Shown: positions 16,101-28,900 of the stretch, piece by piece
Layout: each line of letters starts with the position of its first letter
Position numbering within the stretch: the stretch's first letter is position 1
Source of the DNA: Petrosia ficiformis
Lineage: Eukaryota > Porifera > Demospongiae > Haplosclerida > Petrosiidae
Assembly: GCA_947044365.1 (NCBI GenBank)
Contig: OX345641.1
Span: 1,533,960-1,597,959 of the forward strand
Direction: 5' to 3'
Length of the DNA stretch: 64,000 bases
Notes under the pieces: generated by a model
What the model was told of the DNA's origin: nothing
Databases searched by the model: none
What the model saw: the letters and a program-made list of their open reading frames with translations, nothing else
Position numbers and translations under genes: made by a program

Positions 16101-18909
16101 CTAACAGGAAAAACAAATCAATATTCAGGAAAATATAATTACATTGAAACTCCTGTAACCAACTGAAGATTAAAATAACTTATTATTTTTACAGTAGTGC
16201 AGTGAAGTACAAGCAACTAATATGTGTATATACAGTAACTGGGACATTCATAAGACAATCCATATTTGCTTTCAGTTGTTGTATACTTAAATGCATAGTT
16301 AAGTATAATTATACTTCCACAGTAACTCAGTTAATATGCCAGATTGAAGATGCCATGGTGATAACACCATTACCACAAACAACAATTCCTTCACCATCAT
16401 ACTATTATCATGGTAGCTGTGAACATGTGCTTACCAGACAATGTGGTTTACAAAGTATTTTCACAATCAATGTTGATCATAATCCCGATAATCTTGAACT
16501 GTCTCGAGTTGGTATCAGATTGAATCAAAGCTTTATAATTATTACGGAAAACTTGACATATAATGTTATGAATCTTGGTGATCCGATATTTCGCAGTGAC
16601 CAGAGTGTTATGTATGGAGATGATGTGTTGATTGAACTTGATATGAGTGTCACTAGTCAATCACTGATGATCTATTTGATTGGTTTGGGAATCAGTCTAG
16701 AACTGACTAGAGACTTAGTAAACTCAAGTAATACGCTAACACTCGATGCTACCAGTTATAACAGGGCATTTGGAGAGATATGTGGTTTATGTGGAACACT
16801 TGAAGGCAATCTTCTGTACAGTGATGGTAAAACAATACTTCTTTCAAGAAATATGGTGAATGTTGAAGATTTTGCACTAAGTTGGCGTGTCACTCCAGAA
16901 AATCAGATAGTTAGAGAAGGCAGGAGAGAGTGTGGTAAGAACAATAACTTCTTAATAATTATATTATACATAGAGAATGGACAAAGAGAGGGGAAAAAAG
17001 GATATCCATGCGATAGATTTTATGTTGGTAGCTTATGAGAGATAGATATATGGATGGATTGATGGATGGATGGATGGATGGATGGATGGATGGTTGGATG
17101 GATGGATGGATGGATGGATGGATGGATGAATGGATGGATGGATGGATTGATGGATGGATGGATGGATGGATGGATGGATGGATAGATGGATGATGGAGAC
17201 AAATACAAACTTCACTTGATGGGTGAGCAGAATGAAACATGATTTATACATGTACAGATATGCAATTTATTTAATTATGTAACTCATATAATTTGCAATT
17301 ACTAAGGTATAGCTGAGTAATAATGAGTTTATAATTATTACTAATTTTCTTACAGGAGCTCTGGGTAATGATACAGTAGTTGGTGATCCATTGTTTACTG
17401 TTCCTCTTTATCTGCCAAATAACAGACTAAAGCAAGTTTCATTATGTTATGAAATCCATGGAGCTGTCAATAAAGTTTTCAATCTCGTATCTGATCGTTG
17501 TGTCTTAGTGAATGCTATGTATATATCCATGAACAATCCTGATTTGGGGAATGTCATATCAACCATTGGTGTCAAGGCTGTTGATAATAAAGGACGTTGT
17601 ATTGATATTGTAGTTAGCCTTTCTGAGCAGTGCATTCCATTGGTCGACTCACAGCCATTGATGTATTATAACAAGTATGGTATCTCTGTTGTAAAACATA
17701 ACAGTCAACGTAAAGTCAGTTTGTCCGTCCCAAACTGCGAGAATGAGCAGCTCGTTATGCGGATATTGTGCAAAACAATAGCTGGACAGGAAATGATAGA
17801 TTTTGAGATTACTAGAGGTCTTAATTTACGACCTACATCACATGGTCTGATTGGTAAGTCTATAATTTATATATGTTATACACCTAATTATATATACCAC
17901 CAACTGTGGAGGAGGTTTATGTAGATGTCACTTGAGGCCCTTAGGGTCAAGGAGTATATGCAGTAGGTAGTATATCTGGCATATACAGCTCCCAACCATG
18001 ATTTATATAAATATTATGTTCAATATATGCACCTATAGATTATGTTTGTCTACACAAATTAAGTTATACACATATTATGAGGGATTTATACAGTTGTGAT
18101 CCTGAGTAGGGATGAAACATGACAGATAGGTATAAGCAATATAAAATATGCTGAGTCATGGTAATTTAAATCATTTCATAGTTGCAACTGCTGAGATATT
18201 ATTCTCATAGCCTCATTAGAATGGCTAATATCAAAGGGAATAATCTGTACAATGGTTCATATAAATCTATTATGGAACTGTACATGTGAAAATAGTTTTC
18301 AGCTGTTTCAAAATGCTTTACATTTGTAGTGCAGGTATACATGTAGTAATCACATGTACATACAAGATTGTTTTTCATTCTAAAAATAAGATTATGAACA
18401 TTTTTCTGAGGTTATAGATGATTGCAAAATACATTTAGCTTTCAATACTTGCCTGTATCCTAAATGAAACGAAGCAATTCGTGGTTTCTTCTTCATATGA
18501 GTATAGATACAACCGAAAAATTTCATAGCTAGATTTTATAATTATTTATAAATATATTCCTTTAGGACAGTTTTGGAATATTCCAGTAAATGTTACTTCA
18601 TATCATACTGAACTTCCTGAAGTTGTAAGAGACTACTACAATCCCGAAAATCTGTTTCTTGTGACGGTTGACAATCCAATTTCCACAAGAGATCCCAGAC
18701 AATTTATCGGAGAACTATTGAGCAGGAGTTGGGACAGTAGCCCGATATCTTGTCTATATGTTGGAAATTCTCAGGGGGGCCGGTTAAGGGATATTCCCGG
18801 ACCCAGAGATTCAGTAATAGAAGGCAGATATACCGACTACCGTGTGTCTGATGGGTTGTTGGGGATTGATTTTATGTACTCTCAGTTTGATACTGATATG
18901 TGCTACTAA
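13159..18909 (+). CDS. Secreted EGF-VWD protein sharing the RTK N-terminal domain (secreted-1)
   Basis: Exons: 13159-13615 (signal peptide and shared N-terminal domain), 13675-13821 (furin-like Cys-rich), five 183-nt EGF exons at 13884-14066, 14124-14306, 14364-14546, 14610-14792 and 14848-15030, then 16323-16934, 17356-17853 and 18566-18909. The total is 2973 nt, or 990 aa. The 612-nt exon resembles a von Willebrand factor D domain ([11 protein letters not shown] matches the family's GLCG...GN signature). The last two exons form a Cys-poor C-terminal module that I do not recognise. There is no membrane segment or kinase, so it is probably secreted. The start could instead be the ATG at 13174. 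A soluble partner or competitor of the neighbouring receptors is an inference. Confidence 0.85.
15100..15475 (+). pseudogene. Truncated duplicate of the VWD exon 5' half and its intron
   Basis: This segment repeats 16190-16560, including an intact CCACAG acceptor and the first 70 or so codons of the VWD exon. One base is missing in the GGAAAACTTG stretch, giving GGAAACTTGA and an immediate stop, after which homology ends. It lies inside an intron of secreted-1. If spliced in, it would truncate the protein after the EGF repeats. Confidence 0.75.
17041..17192. repeat. (GGAT)n microsatellite in a secreted-1 intron
   Basis: About 150 bp of GGAT repeats with rare variants. The same intron of secreted-2 has only about 45 bp of it (31527-31570). 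Confidence 0.95.
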
Positions 18910-19127
18910 TTTTAATGATTACTTTCCTTTTTGATTTTTTTTTGTTTTGTTTTACAATTGCTGTAAGCACAGAAAGTGATCACCTGTGCAAATCATGATT
19001 AGTACCATCAAACCATAATGTGTGCATTGTGATTGTTTACTTAATCAATGCATGAGTATTCATTATTACCCTCATTAGTTTCTGTAGTAATTTTCTAGGT
19101 ATTACCTTATTAAAATTAAAAACTTGA

Positions 19128-19757
19128 TCTAGTGTTACTATTATTAGAATAGAAGATCAGTTTGTACTATAACGAACTAGAGTTTGTACTGTTACTATTA
19201 TTAGAATAGAAGATCAGTTTGTACTATAACGAACTAGAGTTTGTACTGTTACTATTATTAGAATAGAAGATCAGTTTGTACTATTACTATTATTAGAACT
19301 AGAGTTTGCACTGTTACTATTATTAGAATAATGTGTTGTATTGTTACTATCATTAGAAGATTAGATAATGTGTTTGGTAATTACTATTATTAGAACTAGC
19401 ATTTGTACTGTTACTATTATTAGAATAGAAGATCAGTTTGTACTATTACTATTATTAGAACTAGAGTTTGCACTGTTACTATTATTAGAATAATGTGTTG
19501 TATTGTTACTATCATTAGAAGATTAAAAATGTGTTTGGTAATTACTATTATTAGAACTAGCATTTGTACTGTTACTATTATTAGAATAATGTGTTGTATT
19601 GTTACTATCATTAGAAGATTAGATAATGTGTAATTACTATTATTAGAACAGGGTTTGTATAATAATTATTGTAAAGTAGTATGATTTTATAGAACAATGT
19701 GTTTGTTACTATTATTAGAACAATGAGTTTGTATTGTTACTATTATTAGAACAGTAA
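19128..19757. repeat. Minisatellite based on GTTACTATTATTAGAA
   Basis: The 15-16 bp core TGTTACTATTATTAGAA recurs with spacers such as TAGAAGATCAGTTTGTACT and AACTAGAGTTTG, giving higher-order units of roughly 45-70 bp. The same family, longer, follows secreted-2 at 32975-34425. Confidence 0.85.
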
Positions 19758-19938
19758 ATCTAAAGATAGTTTCACGATGACCTCAAAATTAAAATGTGAT
19801 GGCAATTTAGAAAATCTATCATACTATAATTATAACTAAAAGTGGTGATTATTGACAACACTAAACCCTACATACATATATACCTATAATATTATAGATA
19901 CGTGTTTAATTTAGAGGGGAGGGGCTGGTACGCGAGAC

Positions 19939-19947
19939 TATAAATAG
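19939..19947 (+). promoter_or_regulatory. TATA box of secreted-2
   Basis: TATAAATAG lies 24 bp before the first ATG (19971). A start site about 30 bp downstream of the TATA box would fall almost on that ATG, so either the leader is extremely short or the second in-frame ATG (19986) is used. Confidence 0.6.
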
Positions 19948-19970
19948 TTAGGAGTACAAGAGGAAGGCTG

Positions 19971-22900
19971 ATGTGCGCCAGCAGTATGTCTATGATAATT
20001 GTTCATATTATCAATATTTTAGTAATTCTGTTTTCCAATGAAGTGATAACTACAAATGCTCAAGAATGTGATACTTTACCATCAGATAGTACACTCGAGA
20101 ATAACCTGCAGAGTTTTCTTGTTGGTGAAGGAGGAGAAGATCCTAGTATTGATCCTAATCTACTCACTGTAATGTACACATGTATGGCTCAGGGTATGAC
20201 AATGGGTAGTTACAGGGAATTGTCTGTGATTGTCACATATAATAATGTTCCTAATAGTCCACAATCAAGACAGTTTGACTTGCAGTGTGTTTCGTCAGGA
20301 GGTATTACTGGTTGGCAGGGTATAGGTGGTTCTTTTGATTCTGCCCCATCTGGCTTTGAGTCTTTAGAAACCAGAACAAACTGTTCTCGATGTAGAACAT
20401 TTGCTAATAATGATTATGATTGTGTAGGTAAGGGTCTATGTGCACTCTGTCCTCCTAACTATAATGTATTAATTTATTTTCTATAGCGTGTCATCCAGAT
20501 TGTAATACTGGTCTGATGAGATGCACTGGTACTGGTTCTGACGACTGTTGTCCACTATTTGATAATGGACAGTGTGATGAAATGTGTAGTCAGGTTAACT
20601 TTGCAGCTAATGAACAGAATAACTTCATATGTTGTAAGTTCAATCAATCACATCTATTATACATAATTATGCACTATAATAATTATCTTTATCTACATAC
20701 AATACAGCATGTGCTCTCATATGTGAACCTGGTCAAGTACTAGATCCTAACTGTTCAAGATGTATTCTCATTAACATATGTGAAGCTGAGACTCCTTGTG
20801 AGAATAATGGAGTATGTATACTAGGATCTCAACCTGATGAATATACATGTGACTGTACGAACACTGGATATACAGGAACAAACTGTACTGGTAGGTCAAA
20901 TATATATACTTTTAAGGGTTCATCTGTTGGACCAGGATTGCAGCTGTTAGTTGCAGATCTGAACTTAGTTCAAAGCCTAATCTCCTCCCCAGCTGCCGAA
21001 ACTCTAAAGCCTTTTTACTGCCACACCTATACCACTGTTAATATTGCAATGGCCTGAGGAAAGTCAAATGCTTGACCTCCTGTATCAACTCTAAAAAATT
21101 TGCACTGCACCAATTTAGTGGTTGCTGCTTACAATGCCAAATGCCATATACTTTGTACTAGTCATATTAAATTAGTTAATTGAAGCACTATAAGTTTAGA
21201 CTGCTATCTAATCATATTTTATAGCAACAATTTAATAAGTATCTGGCCCTCAAAAGGGTTTCAAACACATAATTTAATTTATTCTAATCTAGTGTACCTT
21301 TTTCATAATTGGTGTACATGTAGATACAACATGTATGACAGACTAAATTAAAATTTATGCTATTCCTTGCAAGACCAATAAAATTTTATTTTTATTCTAA
21401 ATTAATTTTTGCAGTGTAATTTGTAACTTATAATGTACAGTTTTGTTGAATGCAGTTACACACTAGCTATCAGCAAGTATGGTAGTGCTCTCTATGTAGT
21501 GCCAATGGTCCAGAGAAAATGGCTACTTTTCAACTGATTGAAATACTTATATGTACAGAGAAGGCGTTAGCTTGGCTACCTCACTGGAAAAATACAAAGT
21601 TTGTAGTTGTACTTATGTCACTGTGTAAAGTTTGTTAGTTTAATTTTGTTGCTAATCAATGGAGTTCTAGATCAAGGCAGACAGGCTAGGCGGCAACTGC
21701 CTATAGGTTCTATCAGCCATGTTTTAGGAGTTCACCTTTACAGACAGTCACAACAACTAATAATTAAATTGTAAAGACAGTACAAGTATGATTATTAATC
21801 GTTAATGGCAAAATGACAACATTCTTCATGAATAATTAATTTAAAGTTTCAGGCGCACCTTTGGCATGCACACTGTATACACATGTAGAATCCACTGTTG
21901 CTAATGAACAATCTGAATCTCGTTTGTGTGCGTTTTCAGTTTTGATATCCCTAGCTACATGTTCTTTCTTTTAAAATTAATTTTTTTAGCATTCTTTTGT
22001 TAAATGGTATTATTAATAATTTCTTCTCCACAACTAGTTAGTGTATATATAATAAATACTATGTAGTATATATATATGTTAGAACTGACATCCACAAAGT
22101 ATAGTTTGAAAGTAATTGCGATTTGCTTGTATAAAAAATAATAATTTACTTCACAAATTGTTTCAGAGCAAAAGGTAGGAATAGATCGTTTACTAATATG
22201 CATATACACATGTCCATGCATAGCTATTACTTTCAATTAGGAACAAAATAATTATGTTTCTGACAGAAAGACAGACATTGTATTTCTATTAAACTGTGAT
22301 ATTAGATCTAGCAATAAGAGCAATTCATGACTAGTGATTAAATTAACCTTTAGCACCATATAAATTTTATATACTATGATAACCACAAAATTTAATTTAC
22401 ATCAGACAGTTTGTGTAGTTGCTGGGTTTGTGGCTTCCTAATGTAATATTGAAATCCTGTTTTCCATTCTGTAGACAGCCACAAACATAATTTTCCAGTG
22501 TATATATTTTACTCTTATGACATGCAGGCATGAGAAAATTAGAAAACTGAAGGTCAGGGATCTGACTAGGGATTGAAACCATGATTTTCTGATCTCTAAG
22601 CACTCCTGCAACATCTGAGCCACCAGACTCCTTGATAACAGAGGAGAATAAAGTAATATTGTACTAATCTCAAAGCTAGTTTAAAACCTAACTCTCTCAA
22701 ATGTTTAAAGCTAGCTTTGGGATTAGTACAATCCCACATTCCTCTGCCATCAAGGAGTCTGGTGATGCAAGTGATAAGAGTGCTTGACTAGATATTAGAA
22801 GGTACTAGGTTAAATCTCTAGTTGGATTCCTGACTTTGTTTCAGTTTTACTTTGTTTCCAATTCTCATATCATAATAATGCCATGCATAAATCATATGCA

Positions 22901-25900
22901 ATCAACCTTGTGTTTAATAATCATGTTTCTGACAGGAATGCAAATTGAGAAACATAATATTGTATAGCTTCTTTGAGATGTTCTACACACATAATGTGAA
23001 TGGAATATACACAACTCCTATAACTTGCTTGTTTATTTGAATGATAATTTTTTATAGTGTAATAAATTATTCTATGGACATGTCTGTCTTAGTATACATT
23101 CACAATATATAATTATATTGTTCACTAGATATAAAAAGTGAGGAGATCACTTTGACCACTAATGGTGGTGAATTCTATGTGGGATTTTTTGAACATCGTA
23201 GCACATCATACCAATTCTATATCCACACTTTCAAGACAACTCCAGTAAGATTTGATGTCACTTCATTAGATGGAGCGTTCAGCTATAATGGAACTTGCAC
23301 TCATCTTAATCCAGCTATAGTCGATATCCCATTGAGTTTTGGAGTTCAGAGCTATGATTACAGTTGGAGGAGTGAAGGTCTAAGGATCTCATCACTGGAG
23401 ACAGAGCCTATCTCTGTTACAGGCTGGAGTTATCATAATGAAGAAGACAACTCTATTGCTTACCTTGCCTATCCATGTCATAACCAACCAACCACTGAAT
23501 ATATTTATTTTGCTGTATCATTCGTGGGTGTTGGTTTTTTTAACAGTCAATTCCTTATTATTGGTTGTCGCGACAACAGTAGTATTACTATTATCCCAAC
23601 AGGCAACATTACTCTCCCAATAGATGCTCGGGACATAAATAGTAGTACAATTAGACTCACTGCAGGACAAAATCACAGTCTAGTTCTTCATTCCATGCAA
23701 ACGCTTTTGATTTTTGCTCCATTTATTGATCTCACAGCATCAAAGATCATTTCAAATCAGCCTCTGACAATTCTCTCAGGACATGCAGGCACTCAAGTAC
23801 CTTTCGGTACTAATTTTGCTGATTCTATTATTACTCAAGTTCCACCAACCATCGTATGGGGAAAGAGGTTTCTTTTGTCACCACACTCTGGTAAAGGTGG
23901 GCAGAGCTATCGAATAATTGCTAACATGGACAACACAGTTATTATTAGAAGTTGTGGAACTGATGATGTGGTGAATACCACACTATATGCTGACCAGTGG
24001 TCAGAGTTCTTTACCAATGACAGCAGATACTGTAGTGTAGTATCAAACAATCCAATCTATGTGGCACAGTTGGGAGTAGGTAACGAATACAATTTTGGTA
24101 CCTTTGGTGATCCATCTATTAATACAGTAGCTCCTATGGAACAATACATAAACTCCATACAGTACACAACATTGATTGCAGATTCTCATTATTATAGTGT
24201 AGTAATGCCTAATGATAAGTATTATGATGGGACACTAATATTTGATGGAAGTCTACAAAACATTTCAGAATGGAATGCTATCTACTATTCAGATGGTTCT
24301 ATTGCTGGTTATGGTTACTCGGCATTAACAAATGGTAGCCACACTATAACACATCCTAACAAACAAGGAAAGCTCTTTGTATCTGTCTATGGCTGGTCAT
24401 CCTTTAGAGGCTACAGTTATGCTGGTGGAATGTCTCTAAACCCACTCGTATCACCCTGCGAGGTGGACAATGGAGGATGTGAACAAAACTGTATCGATGC
24501 ATTAGGAAGTCTCTTTTGTACTTGTAATGAAGGTTACACACTGAACATGGACAATATAACATGTTTACGTAAGTATAGTAAGTATATATTTTATTTCATG
24601 GAATTGTTTCATCATGTATGCAATATTCGATGCTTGTTATATTTGGTTCTAAATACAGCAATCCACATAGTAACTGTTGTTTATATACCATTGACCAACG
24701 TGAATGTTTTGATGGTTCAACCAGATATGTTGCTGCACAGGTATTAATCCAGCAGTGTACACATTTAGTTAACTATAAAGTTAAATTTTTAGTTGTGTTT
24801 GTAAACTTTAGAGCTAAATAAATGTTAACTGAGGCTCAAAGTTTGTACGATAGTATTTTGAGTAATCCTGCCATTGTTTTAAGATCACCTATAACAAGTA
24901 CAACCAAATCAGTCATTACCACCAAAATTTTGCCTATTATTTCCTTTCATTAATTTGTTTTCTCCAATAGTTTGTAATCTCTCTTGTGAACCTGGTTATG
25001 CTTCAGATCCTAGCTGTTCAATATGTATTCTCATTGACTTATGTGAAGCTGAGACACCTTGCGATAATAATGGAGTATGCATATTAGGATCTCAACCTGA
25101 TGAATATACATGTAACTGTACTAACACTGGATATACAGGAACAAACTGTACTGGTAGGTCAAATATAATACACTTTTAAGGGTCCGTCTGTTGGACCAGG
25201 TTTGCCCTTAGTTTGACTCCTGATATATATACATCATACTATATATATATATATATATAGTATGATGGTGACATCATCCCTTTGATGTGGTGAGGTCTAT
25301 ATATTGTATATAGACCTAAGTCTATATTTTTAATATTTTGTGTCTTCGGATGTGATATAGCCCTCGCAGGCTAGAGCTGCTACCCATAGCTACTTTTCAA
25401 ATCTCTGCTAATATGTACAGAGAAGGCCTGAGCTTGGCTACACCACTGGCAGAGTTTGTAACTATACTTATGTATGAAGTTAGTTTCATTTTTGTTGCTA
25501 ATCAATAAGGTTTCTAGGGCAAGGAAGGCAGGCCCCATCAGCTATGTTTTAGAAGGTCCTCACTGAGACCATCACAGCAGCTGATAATTGAGAATGCAAG
25601 CTATGACATGTATGATAATTAGATGTTAATGGCAATGTGGTATGTCCTAGATGCACAGCTGTAACATTTGTTTACTTTAACTTTAGGTGTAAACTAACAT
25701 CATTTCCTTTGCTACTGTAAATAGACTTCCTATTTGGTTACTCACATAATTATTCTTTTGTATAACTTTATTGTTCTTCAGTGTGCATCTTTCAGTTATA
25801 ATATTGTTATATATTTGTTGAATTGCTAAGAGACACTACATATCACATACCCAGACTGTCACTCCCCAAGGCGAAAAACAGCCTGGTAAATTGGGCCAGC

Positions 25901-28900
25901 ACAGTGACATTTAACACCTGAATCACGTGATATCCAATCAGATTGCTCAGTGTATTAATTGATCACATGACTTCATACATTTAAAAAAACGGCATATTAA
26001 AAAAAAAAGCTGTAACAAATGCTGTGAAGCATCCTGAATTTCAGCCTTCTACCATCATCTGGACACCATGATTCAACCAACACACAAGTAAGCAAAGATT
26101 CAAATATTTGTGATATAAGTAGTGAATCAAGCGATAGTCACCTGATTAAAACGTCACCACACCAGGAATGTTGGCCCAAGTTACCAGACTGTTTGCGCCA
26201 TGGGGCTTGGCAATCTAGGGACAAGACTAATTTATCACAGACAACATTCTTCTAATAGTTAATTAAGCTAAAGCATGCACATTGTATACTCTTGAGTAGA
26301 ATCCACTGTTGCTAATGAACTTGGTTTTAATATCCCTACATGTTCTTTCTTTTAACAAGAAATGTTTTTAGTATTCTTTTATCAAATAGTGTTATTGATA
26401 TTTTACTTGTTTTCTTCTCCACAACTAGTTAGTGTGTTTATAATATTATGTAGTATATACATTAGAACTGACATACACAAAATATAGTTATGAGTAACTA
26501 TGGTTTACATACTTCATTGTTTTTGTGTATATCAAATAATAATTGACTTCACAAAAGCACTTGATTGCAAAGGATGTATGCTTGTTTCAGAATATATTGA
26601 CTTCAATACCATCAGATACCAAACTATTAATTACTACAGAGCAAAAGGTAGGAATAGATCATTTGCTAACATACATATACATCATGTTCCTACAGAGCTA
26701 ATGAACATAATAAACATGTTTCCAGCAGAAAGACAAATTGCATTTCTATGAAACTGTGATATTAGATCAAGTTCCTTAAGCAATAAGAGCAAGTGAAACT
26801 GATGGATCTTCATGACTAGTGATTAAATTAGCCTTTGGCATCCATATAAATCTTATATAATATAGATATACCACAAAATTTACTTTAAATACATACTGTA
26901 CATGTGGGACAGTTTGTGTAGCTACTGTTTGATATTGAAATCCTAGATAACAGAGGAGTATAAAGTAATATTGTACTAATCTCAAAGCTAGTTTAAAACC
27001 TAACTCTCTCAAATGTTTAAAGCTAGCTTTGGGATTAGTACAATCCCACATTCCTCTGCCATCAAGGAGTCTGGTGATGCAAGTGATAAGAGTGCTTAAC
27101 TAGATGTTAGAAGGTACTAGGTTAAATCTCTAGTTGGATTCCTGACTTTGTTTCAGTTTTACTTTGTTTCCAATTCTCATATCATAATAACGCCATGCAT
27201 GAATCATATGCAATCAACCTTGTGTTTAATAATCATGTTTCTGACAGGAATGCAAACTGAGAAACATGATATTATATAGCTTCTTTGAGATGTTCTACAC
27301 ACATAATGTGAATGGAATATACACAACTCCTATAACTTGCTTGTTTATTTGAATGATAATTTTTTATAGTGTAATAAATTATTCTATGGACATGTCTGTC
27401 TTAGTATACTTTCACAATATATAATTATATTGTTCACTAGATATAAAAGGTGAGGAGATCACTTTGACCACTAATGGTGGTGAATTCTATGTGGGATTTT
27501 TTGAACATCGTAGCACATCATACCAATTCTATATCCACACTTTCAAGACAACTCCAGTAAGATTTGATGTCACTTCATTAGATGGAGCGTTCAGCTATAA
27601 TGGAACTTGCACTCATCTTAATCCAGCTATAGTCGATATCCCATTGAGTTTTGGAGTTCAGAGCTATGATTACAGTTGGAGGAGTGAAGGTTTAAGGATC
27701 TCGTCACTTGAGACAGAACCTATCTCTGTTACAGGCTGGAGTTATCATAATGAAGAAGACAACTCTATTGCTTACCTTGCCTATCCATGTCATAACCAAC
27801 CAACCACTGAATATATTTATTTTGCTGTATCATTCGTGGGTGTTGGTTTTTTTAACAGTCAATTCCTTATTATTGGTTGTCGCGACAACAGTAGTGTTAC
27901 TATTATCCCAACAGGTGACATTACTCTCCCAATAGATGCTCAGGACATAAATAGTAGTACAATAACACTCACTGCAGGACAAAATCACAGTCTAGTTCTT
28001 CATTCTCTGCAAACACTTTTGATTTTTGCTCCATTTATCGATCTTACAGCATCAAAGATCATTTCAAATCAGCCTCTGACAATTCTCTCAGGACATGCAG
28101 GCACTCAAGTACCTTTCGGTACTAATTTTGCTGATTCTATTATTACTCAAGTTCCACCAACCATCGTATGGGGAAAGAGGTTTCTTTTGTCACCACACTC
28201 TGGTAAAGGTGGGCAGAGCTATCGAATAATTGCTAACATGGACAACACAGTTATTATTAGAAGTTGTGGAACTGATGATGTGGTGAATACCACACTATAT
28301 GCTGACCAGTGGTCAGAGTTCTTTACCAATGACAGCAGATACTGCAGTGTAGTATCAAACAATCCAATCTATGTGGCACAGTTGGGAGTAGGTAACGAAT
28401 ACAATTTTGGTACCTTTGGTGATCCATCTATTAATACAGTAGCTCCTATGGAACAATACATAAACTCCATACAGTACACAACATTGATTGCAGATTCTCA
28501 TTATTATAGTGTAGTAATGCCTAATGATAAGTATTATGATGGGACACTAATATTTGATGGAAGTCTACAAAACATTTCAGAATGGAATGCTATCTACTAT
28601 TCAGATGGTTCTATTGCTGGTTATGGTTACTCGGCATTAACAAATGGTAGCCACACTATAACACATCCTAACAAACAAGGAAAGCTCTTTGTATCTGTCT
28701 ATGGCTGGTCATCCTTTAGAGGCTATAGTTATGCTGGTGGAATGTCTCTAAACCCACTCGTATCACCCTGTGAGGTGAACAATGGAGGATGCGAACAAAA
28801 CTGTAATGATACATTAGGAAGTCTCTTTTGTACTTGTAATGAAGGTTACACACTGAACATGGACAATAGAACATGTCAAGGTAAGTATAGTAACTATAAT

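Larger units (their letters stand above)
18910..19970. other. Intergenic region between the two secreted genes
   Basis: It is mostly a minisatellite (19128-19757), followed by a fragment of MITE family B (around 19820-19865) and the promoter of the next gene. No gene was seen. Confidence 0.65.
20708..24970 (+). repeat. Internal gene duplication, copy 1 (EGF plus IgGFc-type module)
   Basis: One EGF exon, a 2.2-kb intron, the 1440-nt IgGFc-type exon and the following intron make a unit of about 4.26 kb. It is repeated immediately as 24971-29202. The big exons differ at only a handful of residues (for example SSITII versus SSVTII, VDNGG versus VNNGG). Confidence 0.85.

Noticed and set aside
17020..17251. 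Minus-strand frames of repeated HPSI
   Set aside because: Artefact of the (GGAT)n array in a secreted-1 intron.
22000..22236. 78-aa minus-strand frame in a secreted-2 intron
   Set aside because: A/T-rich chance frame; not preserved in the duplicate intron near 26.4 kb.
26776..27051. 91-aa minus-strand frame in a secreted-2 intron
   Set aside because: Covers part of a duplicated intron and SINE-like sequence; no homologous frame is kept in the other copy.
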